A stretch of DNA of 64,000 bases from Bacillus massilinigeriensis (lineage in GTDB: Bacteria > Bacillota > Bacilli > Bacillales > Cytobacillaceae), in contig NZ_LT630004.1 of NCBI RefSeq assembly GCF_900111815.1, positions 2,570,570-2,634,569 of the forward strand, written 5' to 3'. The translations under genes and the position numbers were made by a program. Below, piece after piece: positions 8,842 to 17,031 of this stretch. Numbering within the stretch: position 1 is the first letter of the stretch; every line of letters begins with the position of its first letter. The notes beneath the pieces were generated by a model that was given only the letters and a program-made list of their open reading frames with translations, did no database searches and was not told the origin of the DNA.

Positions 8842-9440
8842 AATTGATTTCTGGCTGAAGTTGGTTGATAACCTAGCGGAGAGCACCCGCAATATCCTGT
8901 CCCAACGCTGTTTGGTTGATTTCTAACTGAAGTTGGTTGATTTCTTGAGTAGTTTGGTTGATTTTCTGGACAAGTTGGTTGATAACTCTTCAGGTGTGAG
9001 CGATTTTTCCGAAATCCTGGTTGATAACCTAGCGGAGGGCACCCTCCCGATCCCTCCACAATGCCGTTTGGTTGATTTCTACCTGAAGTTGGTTGATTTC
9101 TGGAGTAGTTTGGTTGATTTTCTGGACAAGTTGGTTGATAACTCTTCAGGCATGAGCGATTTTTCCGAAAACCTGGTTGATAACCTTGTGTAGATCACCC
9201 GCAATATGCTGTCACAACGCCGTTTGGTTTATTTCTATCTGAAGTTGGTTGATTTCTAGAGTGGTTTGGTTGATTTTCTGAACAAGTTGGTTGATAACTC
9301 TACCAGCGTGAGCGATTTTTCCCGCAAACTTGTTGATAACCCACCCCAAATTCAACCATTAGCCCATTTAGTTGAACTCTATATAAGTTTGTTAATAACT
9401 CTCACAGCGTGAGCAATCTCATCAAATAACATTGTTGATT
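8842..9440. repeat. Nested tandem repeat array, 21-nt units within 156-nt units
   Basis: The core TTGGTTGAT recurs at 8911, 8932, 8953, 8974 and (degenerate) 8995, then 9016, an exact 21-base spacing. The whole block recurs with its first core at 8911, 9067 and 9223, an exact 156-base period, with a partial copy before 8911 and a decayed copy from 9367. Copies 1 and 2 differ at few positions. Both periods are multiples of three, so one plus-strand frame reads as heptads of the type LVDFxxK and the minus strand as NQPxxxR heptads, but stop codons (8924, 9191, 9255) interrupt the plus frame. No spacer diversity as in CRISPR. Confidence 0.9.
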
Positions 9441-9577
9441 TTCTCCTCCAAAACACCATTCCTTACGAGCTCCCAAGAAAAATTCACACTCCGTTCAACT
9501 TTTCCCGCAACACTAGGGAGGAACAAAGCTGCTATAAAAAGAAATATTGATAAAAAGCCGAAAGGAGCATACCCAAA

Positions 9578-10531
9578 TTGATTGTAAAAGAACGAGAAAT
9601 CCCATTAAGGCTTCGAAAACTTGAATCTCTAGGCAGATGTCTCCATCGATCCCATCCTGCCAGGCAGCCAATTTTAGAAGAGTATAAACGAAGAAAGTCA
9701 GGCTATAGAGGAGAATTGGCTTTCGATAGATACCTAGATACATATCTCAGTGAGGATTATTATGTTTTGCGAAACCTTCGCCTTCCTGTACGGGACTCTT
9801 TTTTTCAAATTGACACCCTCATTCTTTCTCCCGCCTTCCTACTCATCGCCGAAATCAAAAATCATAGCGGAAGTATCACCTTAGACTCAAAATTCAATCA
9901 AATGACCCACACTTTTCAAGAGAACGAAACGGTTATTTTCAATGATCCTTTACTCCAAGCAAAGCTCCAGGCATCCCTGCTCGACGATTGGTTAGAAAAC
10001 CACGCTAAACTATCCATTCCTATCGATTACCTTGTTGTATTCACCAATCCTTCCGTCCATATTGATACTCCTACACCTGCTTATTACTACAAAGTCTGCA
10101 GGATGAATTCTTTTCTCGAAAAACTAGCCTCCGTAAAAAAACACTTCCCAAAACCCATCGTCACGCCAAAAGAGTTAAAACGGTTAGCAAAACTCCTGAC
10201 TAAAAACCATAATCCTGAAGACAACATTAACATCCTTGAAGATTTTAATTTAACAAGAGCCGACATTCATACTGGCGTGCAATGCCCTGCATGCAGTAAT
10301 TTTACGGTAAAAAGAGTCTCCGGGTATTGGCGTTGCAGCAGCTGTCTAAAAAAATCCAGGGAAGCTCACATTCAGGCGATTGACGATTATTTTCTCCTCA
10401 TTGATTGCAGCATCTCAAATAGGACACTGTGCGACATCCTTTGCCTCTCCCCTTCCACTGCGCGAAGACTTATCACTACCCTCCATCTTCACGCAGTGGG
10501 GAGCTATCGTGGAAGACATTATACCAAATAG
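9578..10531 (+). CDS. NERD-domain nuclease-like protein with zinc ribbon and HTH
   Basis: A 317-residue protein. Residues 41-160 form a NERD domain with the core of PD-(D/E)XK nucleases: Glu46 in RGELAFD, Asp79 in QIDTLIL and Glu92-x-Lys94 in AEIKN. A zinc ribbon follows with Cys236, Cys239, Cys253 and Cys256. A C-terminal helix-turn-helix is likely at about 276-310 (SNRTLCDILCLSPSTARRL). The combination suggests DNA binding and possibly cleavage, but the target is unknown. The start is TTG with AAAGGAG upstream. It stands alone, directly after the tandem repeat array, and does not resemble its neighbours in function. Confidence 0.85.
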   Translation: MIVKEREIPLRLRKLESLGRCLHRSHPARQPILEEYKRRKSGYRGELAFDRYLDTYLSEDYYVLRNLRLPVRDSFFQIDTLILSPAFLLIAEIKNHSGSITLDSKFNQMTHTFQENETVIFNDPLLQAKLQASLLDDWLENHAKLSIPIDYLVVFTNPSVHIDTPTPAYYYKVCRMNSFLEKLASVKKHFPKPIVTPKELKRLAKLLTKNHNPEDNINILEDFNLTRADIHTGVQCPACSNFTVKRVSGYWRCSSCLKKSREAHIQAIDDYFLLIDCSISNRTLCDILCLSPSTARRLITTLHLHAVGSYRGRHYTK

Positions 10532-10563
10532 TAAAAAGCCAAAACGTATTCCAACGTCCCGGT

Positions 10564-10740
10564 CCTACAGTCTTCCAATGTCAACACGATGCGGCATTCT
10601 TCTCGCCTTTTTCCAGCTGTTCGAAAACCTCGCTGATATCTGCAAGCTTCACTGTGTGCACCAACGTTTTCACCTTGCTTCCGCCGCGAAGTCCCGCGCT
10701 TCTTAGAGATCCTTGCAAGTACAGACAATGGATCCGAAAG
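10564..10740 (-). pseudogene. Remnant of a zinc alcohol dehydrogenase (3' end only)
   Basis: Read on the minus strand across two frameshifts and one stop, the segments FGSIV, KDL*EARDFAAE, GKVKT, VKLADISEVFEQLEKGE and RIVLTLED follow one another as in the C-terminus of AdhA-type propanol-preferring alcohol dehydrogenases. Only about 55 codons remain and no start is present. It is unrelated in position to the intact dehydrogenase at 3.3 kb. Identification rests on remembered family pattern, not on a search. Confidence 0.65.
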
Positions 10741-10765
10741 CTTTCCTTCCGTGTTGCTGACACAT

Positions 10766-10837
10766 AATGAGTCAGCTCTCATAAATGGATAGACCATGAT
10801 ATTAATTGTGTTATTACTATAAATATAGGAAAATCCA
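10766..10837. repeat. Direct repeat copy A (about 71 bp)
   Basis: Starts ATGAGTCAGCT and contains TGGATAGACCATGATATTAA; about 90 percent identical to 10860-10930. The two copies are separated by 22 bases. AT-rich and non-coding. Confidence 0.85.
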
Positions 10838-10859
10838 TTTGCCACTAACAATACCAGTT

Positions 10860-10930
10860 ATGAGTCAGCTTCTATAAATGGATAGACCATGATATTAATT
10901 GTGTTTTTACTATAAATATAGGAATATCCA
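10860..10930. repeat. Direct repeat copy B (about 71 bp)
   Basis: Second copy of 10766-10837 with a handful of mismatches near position 12-16 and in the T-rich part. It ends at the terminator of the large nuclease gene. Confidence 0.85.
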
Positions 10931-10972
10931 CGCAAAAAAAGCAGGCCAACTGTGTAGCACAGCAGGCCTGCT
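10931..10972 (-). terminator. Terminator of the YhcR-like gene
   Basis: GCAGGCC pairs with GGCCTGC, with additional pairs CTGTG/CACAG inside; on the minus strand it is followed by T7. Confidence 0.85.
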
Positions 10973-10978
10973 TCCATT

Positions 10979-13900
10979 TTATTGGGCTCCTTTTTTCAGC
11001 ATAGACAGCAGGAGAGACGTTTGGGCAGTCATACTTTGTTTTGCCGCTTTTGAAACGTTCCCTGGCTTAACGTGCATTTCAACCTTGAATTTTTCTAAGA
11101 AGTTGATCGCAATCCTTGTGTTCCCTTTACTATATTGATGTTCAGCCTGATGAAGGGTGTTAGTCAGCTTGGATGCGACAGGACCGCTTACTTCACCAGA
11201 CTTCTTATAGTTTTCAAGAGAATGATCAAGACCGGCCAACACGTCATTCACCGATTTGAAAATTCCTGTCCCTTCATCAAAGTAGTACGTTTTTCCTTCG
11301 ATGATGACAAAGCCTGTTGCCATTACACCTTTCTCTGGATGGAAGTAGTAGGAGTTCCCTTCAATTTCCGTCCAGCCTTCCGCTCTAGCTCCGTCAAAAG
11401 CAGGGTTGAGATAGTATTTTTTACCGTCAAGCTCAAGCCAGCCGAATTGCCTTACACCAGCATCGCTGTAGTAATACCACTCACCATTATGTTCTACCCA
11501 GCCGGTATATTGAGGAGGCTCTTCGCCTGTCAGAATTCTTCCTTCAACCTTAGGTGAAACAGGACTGTTTTTGCTGAGGTAGGAAGAAATCACTTCATAA
11601 TCTACAACGTAGAGTTCCTTGATCCGCCCTTCATCCTTGGCTTTTTTGAAGACGGAGAATCCATCGCCACCATCTGCGACAAATGCGTTTGTTGCAACAT
11701 GATAATGCTTAGCTTGATCAATCGGCGCATAGCCATCTTCCGTTTTCACTTCCACTTTCCACACCCGGTTGTATGCAGGTTTGGATGGGTCATAGCTGAA
11801 CTTTAATCCTGATACGTGCATGAACTTACCTTGAGCACGTTCTACTTCACTCACGCTATGTTCAAGCGCCTGCCAAATTTCTTCTCCTGTCAAATCAAGA
11901 GTAACAAGTTGGTTTGCAAAAGGCATGACTGTCAGCACTTGGCCGAGTGAGACATCGCCTGCTGGAATTGAAGCACGGATGCCGCCGCCGTTTTGCATCC
12001 CAATCTTCGTCGGCACCGATTCATTCGCTTTTTCGACCATTGCATCTGCAATCATGTTTCCAAGATTTGTTTCCTTCGTCCTAATATCGCCGCGCTCGCC
12101 GTTCAGGAAAACATTGCTATTACCGACAACCTTGCTCTTCAATTCATCAAGCGGTGCTTTCAACTCATTGATGCGAGCTTTTGCAGCAGGATCTTCAGCG
12201 AATTTAGAGAGATCAAGAAGTTTGCCGTCCGAGAGAGTGACAACACCCTCTTCGTTGAAAGTCACGTCAACAACTCCCAAGTACTTCAGATACTCGTTTG
12301 CTTGGACGATTACTGTCGGTTCCGCTTTTTCCACTAGAACCGGCTTCTCGAGCTTTGTATGCGTATGCCCGCCGACAATGATGTCAATACCATCTACTTG
12401 TCCTGCGAGCTCTTTATCGCTACTATAACCGAGATGGGAGAGCGCAACAATCTTATCGACACCTTGTTCTTCCAATTTTCTTACTGTCTCTTTCGCCTTG
12501 TCCGCTGCATTTTCAAAAACAATATCTTTTGAAGGGCTTGCAAGGAAGGTAGTGTCTTCCGTCGTCAATCCGAAGATACCTACTTTTTCCCCATCAATGT
12601 TTTTCACAACAGCAGGGTAAACTTTCCCGCCTTCCGCACTCTCAGCAATCGTTTTATCAAAAAGTGGTCCCAGTACAGGGTCCTTGGTGATATTAACGTT
12701 TGCACTCACCATCGGGAACTTCATCTTGCTGATAAAATTGGATAGCACTTGGGAATCCTTATCGAATTCATGGTTTCCGAACGTCATTGCGTCATAGCCA
12801 AGACCGTTCAAAAACTCAAGATCAGCCATGCCTTCGTATTGATTGAAGTAAAGCGTTCCGGAGAACACATCTCCTGCATCGAGCAGCAGCGAGTTTGGCT
12901 TAGCTGCTCTCGTCTCATTGACTGCTGTCACAAGTTTAGGATATTGCTCTACGTTCGCATGGCTGTCATTTGTGTGCATGACAGAAAGCGTAAACGGCCC
13001 TTCATTAAAATCAAGCTGTGCGAGTACAGGGTCATGATCACTGACGCGTCCATGAGCCTCCATGAACGGAGAGTTGATATGAACGATATCTACTTCCGCT
13101 TTTTCAGAAAGGTTCTTTGAAACTAGCAGGTGGTCAAGTACTTGGGAGTTGCCCTGATAGTTATAAGTGAATCTTTCAGGAACAGGGACTTTTTCCACAA
13201 GATTATCAAGATCATCACCTTTCAGTGCATGTAGCGGGTTGGAAAACTCAAAGTCATTCAAGTCACCAAGAACGACGATATTCGCTTCCTCATTTTTCCG
13301 CAGGACATCATCGACGAATCCGTTCACTGTTTTCGCGATTTCCATGCGCTGTGCTTCACTGCCAAGCAGCGGCGGCTGGTTTTTGCCAAAAATCGGCTGA
13401 TCGCCACCCTTAGAGTTGAAATGGTTAGCGATAACGATGACTTCTTCGCCGTTGAATTCAAACTCTGCTGCAAGCGGCTTGCGGCTGCTTGAAAAAGCTG
13501 GGTTTGAAGGCTCAATTCGTCCAGGATTCAATGTCAGTGAGCCGTTTTCATAGCCTACCGCCTGTGTCGCAGTACCTTTCATTCCATCTGCAAGCTTTAC
13601 GCGCTCAGGATTATAAATAAACCCAACGCGGATATTGCCATTTGGGGCACCGCCATCTTTGTTGTTTTCCGGAGCGATATCAGTCCAATCATATGCGGGA
13701 CCGCCATTCGCCTTAATCGCCTCAACTAAAGCTTCATAGTTTTTCGATGCATCTGTTTCACCTGTTCCTGTGCCGTTGTTATCCTGGACTTCGACGAGGC
13801 CGAGGATATCCGGAGCGTTCAGGTTATTCACAATCGACTCCGCAATCTTATTCGTTTTCTCTGCATTTGCAGCTGTATAGTTCTCCATATTGTACGTTGC

Positions 13901-15163
13901 GACTGTCAGCTTGTCGGTATTTTTTTTAACGGTTGTTACTTCCCGCTTGTAGCTGCTTTCAGACAATGGCGGAAGAGCTGCCTCATCTGTCAGCACCTTA
14001 AAGTTTTGAAAAGAATAGCTTAGAACACCGGTCACAGTACCTTCAAAAACATCGCCTGTTTTAGCAACAAAGTCTCTGTTGCCAAAAAGAAGATGCAATC
14101 GTTCAGGATTGAAATTATCCTTCGTGATGGAAATTCCGCCCGGAGTTGTATAAGGTTTCCCTGCTTCGCGCCCAGTAATGACAGGCACTTCTCCATACTT
14201 CTGCGGGCCAACTGCTGTTGGATTCTCAACTCCAACCCGCATTCCTTCAAGGCTTTCGTAAAAATCAATAGCATCCTGTTCCGGATCGAATTGGGAGAAC
14301 TGGTCGTTATCAATTACTGAAGACGGCGGGTTGACATCCTTTCCAATCACTACAGGCTTTGGAAGAGGAAGCCCTGTCTCCAATATAGTGACAGCACCGT
14401 TTTGCGCATTGATTTCCGTCACAGCAAGGTCTGTCTTTAATTTATCGCTGTAACCATCGAGTACCCACTCTTTCACCTGGCCGGTTACCGTTACCTTGTC
14501 ACCAGCTTTCAAGTTATGCGCCGGCTTGTACACAAGAATGCCTTCAGACGTTTTAGGATTCTCATCAGGTGTTACGCTTTGCATATAAAAATTGTTTGCA
14601 TCCTGCGTCCTTGTAACAATTCCCTCGACATCCTTCACGTTCTGGCCTTCGTAAGGGGATGCGTGGTTTTGCCCTTGGATATCATGGATTTTCAGACCTT
14701 CCGTCCCTGCCGGCGGCGGAGTCTCGCGATCATTGCTTCCATCTCCGAAGCTTACCGCTGTCGGCGTCTTGAGACCCGGTACACCAAAATAAGCTGTCAG
14801 TGTACCAGTCACAGTAACGACTATACCAATGTTGGACGGGTTGGTCTTCAGGCCAAATTGAGACCGGAAAGAGGACGGAAGCTGGACAGGGAGAATTTTA
14901 GACTTGTCCCTTTCATCAGGGCTATCCGCGATTGCAAAATTCGTATCTTCATTGAATGGTTGCGAGAATTTGTAAGTAGGTCCGCTAGTCGTATAGGCAA
15001 CGATATAGCCTTTTACCGTCGCATTCCCATTATTGTTGGCAATTGCCTGCGCTACCGTAATCGGCTCCGCTGCCGCAGCGGACGGTGTGAACGGAAGGAA
15101 ACAATTCATCAAAACCACCAGGATTGCTGCTACAATAAAAATCGGATTCTTCCTAGGATTCAC
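10979..15163 (-). CDS. Secreted multidomain nuclease / 5'-nucleotidase, YhcR-like
   Basis: A 1394-residue exported protein. Signal peptide at 1-32 ending in SAAAAEP. Two OB-like regions follow (about 40-130 and 150-270). An endonuclease/exonuclease/phosphatase domain has VATYNMENYT, GLVEVQD, NHFNSKGG, LGDLNDFE and SDHDP (about 415-690). A metallophosphatase 5'-nucleotidase has HTNDSHANV, DAGDVFSG, FGNHEFD and GGHTHTK, followed by its C-terminal domain. Choline-binding-like wall repeats (GWxxxxGxWYYY type, about 1220-1308) and a FIMAH-like helical tail (1309-1394) end it. B. subtilis YhcR is a wall-anchored sugar-non-specific nuclease; this protein lacks an LPXTG signal. GTG start behind AGGAGG. 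Likely role: extracellular nucleic acid and phosphate scavenging. Confidence 0.9.
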   Translation of the reverse strand: MNPRKNPIFIVAAILVVLMNCFLPFTPSAAAAEPITVAQAIANNNGNATVKGYIVAYTTSGPTYKFSQPFNEDTNFAIADSPDERDKSKILPVQLPSSFRSQFGLKTNPSNIGIVVTVTGTLTAYFGVPGLKTPTAVSFGDGSNDRETPPPAGTEGLKIHDIQGQNHASPYEGQNVKDVEGIVTRTQDANNFYMQSVTPDENPKTSEGILVYKPAHNLKAGDKVTVTGQVKEWVLDGYSDKLKTDLAVTEINAQNGAVTILETGLPLPKPVVIGKDVNPPSSVIDNDQFSQFDPEQDAIDFYESLEGMRVGVENPTAVGPQKYGEVPVITGREAGKPYTTPGGISITKDNFNPERLHLLFGNRDFVAKTGDVFEGTVTGVLSYSFQNFKVLTDEAALPPLSESSYKREVTTVKKNTDKLTVATYNMENYTAANAEKTNKIAESIVNNLNAPDILGLVEVQDNNGTGTGETDASKNYEALVEAIKANGGPAYDWTDIAPENNKDGGAPNGNIRVGFIYNPERVKLADGMKGTATQAVGYENGSLTLNPGRIEPSNPAFSSSRKPLAAEFEFNGEEVIVIANHFNSKGGDQPIFGKNQPPLLGSEAQRMEIAKTVNGFVDDVLRKNEEANIVVLGDLNDFEFSNPLHALKGDDLDNLVEKVPVPERFTYNYQGNSQVLDHLLVSKNLSEKAEVDIVHINSPFMEAHGRVSDHDPVLAQLDFNEGPFTLSVMHTNDSHANVEQYPKLVTAVNETRAAKPNSLLLDAGDVFSGTLYFNQYEGMADLEFLNGLGYDAMTFGNHEFDKDSQVLSNFISKMKFPMVSANVNITKDPVLGPLFDKTIAESAEGGKVYPAVVKNIDGEKVGIFGLTTEDTTFLASPSKDIVFENAADKAKETVRKLEEQGVDKIVALSHLGYSSDKELAGQVDGIDIIVGGHTHTKLEKPVLVEKAEPTVIVQANEYLKYLGVVDVTFNEEGVVTLSDGKLLDLSKFAEDPAAKARINELKAPLDELKSKVVGNSNVFLNGERGDIRTKETNLGNMIADAMVEKANESVPTKIGMQNGGGIRASIPAGDVSLGQVLTVMPFANQLVTLDLTGEEIWQALEHSVSEVERAQGKFMHVSGLKFSYDPSKPAYNRVWKVEVKTEDGYAPIDQAKHYHVATNAFVADGGDGFSVFKKAKDEGRIKELYVVDYEVISSYLSKNSPVSPKVEGRILTGEEPPQYTGWVEHNGEWYYYSDAGVRQFGWLELDGKKYYLNPAFDGARAEGWTEIEGNSYYFHPEKGVMATGFVIIEGKTYYFDEGTGIFKSVNDVLAGLDHSLENYKKSGEVSGPVASKLTNTLHQAEHQYSKGNTRIAINFLEKFKVEMHVKPGNVSKAAKQSMTAQTSLLLSMLKKGAQ

Positions 15164-15581
15164 TCTCTTCTCCTCCTATGTAATAGTATAGGTTTTAAGG
15201 CACGATCTCATTTCCGAATCATCTGTTACAATAGACCTAGAAAACCCAGGACTTAAGAAACATAATAACGAATAGAATTACGGAGATTTGTTCTTTTTAA
15301 AGAACGTTCGACCAACAAACTTCCAAGGATTCTTGTATCCAACCCCCTCCTTCAAAAATCGTTGCTATTTGACAAAAAAGCTTACAACTCCATTTTAAGT
15401 TATTTAGAAAAATCATTCTACTAATTTACAAATTTATTAGACTACTTTCATAAAGATTGACCACTCCATTGCAGTATTGTCGTCTAATGGTGGGTAATCT
15501 CCTAGAAATTGTTTTCCTCCCCTCTTTACCAAACATCCGTTCTTGCTTTATCATATAGAAAAAAGGATTGTCCATTGGAAA
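15164..15581. other. Intergenic stretch without a gene
   Basis: Holds the upstream region of the YhcR-like gene, with a possible minus-strand -10 TATACT near 15184-15190. A 77-codon minus-strand frame at 15426-15659 overlaps the cobA terminator and is not believed. Confidence 0.4.
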
Positions 15582-15620
15582 GACAAAAAAGCCGCCGCTC
15601 CTGCTTACGGATGCGGCAGC
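15582..15620 (-). terminator. Terminator of the cobalamin operon
   Basis: GCTGCCGC pairs with GCGGCGGC and is followed by T6 on the minus strand, directly after the last operon gene. Confidence 0.85.
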
Positions 15621-15625
15621 CCTGC

Positions 15626-16393
15626 TTATACAACAGCAGCTCCTTCTTTTTGGAACCATTGAATTTTCTCTCTTAATCTAACGACTTCTCCAACAATAAT
15701 GATGGCAGGATGAGTAATGCCGGACTGCTGCACTTCTTCCTCAATTGTGGAAAGAACTCCTGTCACAACCTGCTGTTTTTCCATTGTCCCCCACTGAATT
15801 ACCGCTGCAGGCGTAGCGGCATTTTTTCCATGTCCAATGAGTTCCTTGCATATATACGAGAGATTTGAAATCCCCATATAAAATGCGATTGTGTCACTTC
15901 CTTTTGCTAATGAATCCCATTGAATCCCATCCATGCCTCTTTCCTTTTTGCCATGGCCTGTGACAATCGTAAAGGTTGTCGCATGATCTCGATGCGTTAC
16001 AGGTATGCCTGCATATGCCGGCGCCGCAATGCCAGATGTGACACCTGGAACGATTTCAAATGGAATTCCATGCGCTGCAAGCACCTCTGCTTCTTCCCCT
16101 CCCCTGCCAAAAACACATGGGTCTCCGCCTTTTAACCGGGTAACCGTTTTACCGGATAATGCTTTCTCAACAAGAAGGTCATGAATTTCCTCCTGAATTA
16201 AAGCGTGACGCCCTGGGAGCTTGCCGACATAGACAAGCTCCGCACCTTCCTTCGCATAGCCGAGAAGTTCTGTATTAATTAGCCTATCATAGGCGATTAC
16301 ATCCGCGCGTTTGATGCAATCCAATCCGTAGACGGTGATTAGTCTGATGTCGCCGGGCCCGGCACCAACAAGATAAACAGTCCCTTTTTCCAT
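15626..16393 (-). CDS. cobA: Uroporphyrinogen-III C-methyltransferase (SUMT)
   Basis: A 255-residue SAM-dependent methyltransferase that makes precorrin-2 from uroporphyrinogen III. It shows the family start VYLVGAGPGDIRLITV, the motif YDRLI, LKGGDPCVFGRGGEE and VTSGIAAPAYAGIP. The length fits the single-domain form rather than the CysG fusion. Last gene of the cobalamin operon; its ATG overlaps the stop codon of sirC (TAATG). Together with the SirC-like protein it supplies sirohydrochlorin to the CbiX chelatase. Also called cysG-A or sumT. Confidence 0.95.
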   Translation of the reverse strand: MEKGTVYLVGAGPGDIRLITVYGLDCIKRADVIAYDRLINTELLGYAKEGAELVYVGKLPGRHALIQEEIHDLLVEKALSGKTVTRLKGGDPCVFGRGGEEAEVLAAHGIPFEIVPGVTSGIAAPAYAGIPVTHRDHATTFTIVTGHGKKERGMDGIQWDSLAKGSDTIAFYMGISNLSYICKELIGHGKNAATPAAVIQWGTMEKQQVVTGVLSTIEEEVQQSGITHPAIIIVGEVVRLREKIQWFQKEGAAVV

Positions 16394-17031
16394 TAATCGT
16401 TCATGCTCCTTCCATTGAGCAATCTTTCAAAAAGCAAATCTCTCTCTCTCATCATTCCATCCTTTGTCAGCGAGTAAAACCGCTCATCCAATAGAATCGA
16501 CAACTTTGTTTTCCTTGAATCTGAGTCACGCTCAATCTCAAGGATTTTCCGTCTTGCTTCATACAAAAACTCGACGTATGCTCCATAGGCCTCCTCATAC
16601 ATCGTTCCCAGTTCCCGAATGATTTTTTTCGAAAGACTAGGGCTAGCTCCTGATGTCGATACAGCAAGTTGGAGTCGTCCCCTATTTAACACTGAGGGCA
16701 CGATGAAATCACCCGCTTTCGCTTCGCCACTCATGCATAAGAGCTGATCCTTCCGGCACGCACTTAATACTTTTCTGTTTACTTCCATGCTATCCGTACA
16801 GGCAAACACTAGAAAAGCATGTACTATATCCTCACCTGAAAATGTCTTCTGATGCCAACAAATCTTCCCGGCCTTTGACCATTCCTTAATCACAGTCGTT
16901 GCTTCCGGACTGATGACGAGAATCTTTGCGCCCGCCTCTAACAGCCAGGAAATTTTTCTTTCCGCGACTTGCCCTCCGCCGACCACCGCAACATTTCGTT
17001 CTTGGAGGTTTAACATTACCGGATAGTACAT
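16393..17031 (-). CDS. sirC: Precorrin-2 dehydrogenase (SirC/YlnF type)
   Basis: A 212-residue protein with an N-terminal NAD-binding Rossmann fold (VAVVGGGQVAERK) and the conserved SGASPSLSKKI of the precorrin-2 dehydrogenase family. It oxidises precorrin-2 to sirohydrochlorin; no chelatase domain is visible, in keeping with a separate CbiX in the operon. The ATG at 17031 is chosen because AAGGAG stands five bases ahead; the start lies 16 bases inside cbiA. Priestia megaterium SirC and B. subtilis YlnF are the models. Confidence 0.9.
   Translation of the reverse strand: MYYPVMLNLQERNVAVVGGGQVAERKISWLLEAGAKILVISPEATTVIKEWSKAGKICWHQKTFSGEDIVHAFLVFACTDSMEVNRKVLSACRKDQLLCMSGEAKAGDFIVPSVLNRGRLQLAVSTSGASPSLSKKIIRELGTMYEEAYGAYVEFLYEARRKILEIERDSDSRKTKLSILLDERFYSLTKDGMMRERDLLFERLLNGRSMND

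Noticed and set aside
8590-8847. 85-codon plus-strand frame
   Set aside because: No good ribosome binding site or family; composition not convincing, and it runs into the repeat array.
8682-9059. 125-codon minus-strand frame rich in NQP repeats
   Set aside because: It is the inverse reading of the tandem array, has no ribosome binding site, and frames stay open only because the period is a multiple of three.
8842-9440. CRISPR array
   Set aside because: Units are joined head to tail with a fixed 21/156-base period and lack varied spacers; no cas genes nearby.
15426-15659. 77-codon minus-strand frame after cobA
   Set aside because: It runs across the operon terminator and the cobA end in another frame; no ribosome binding site.
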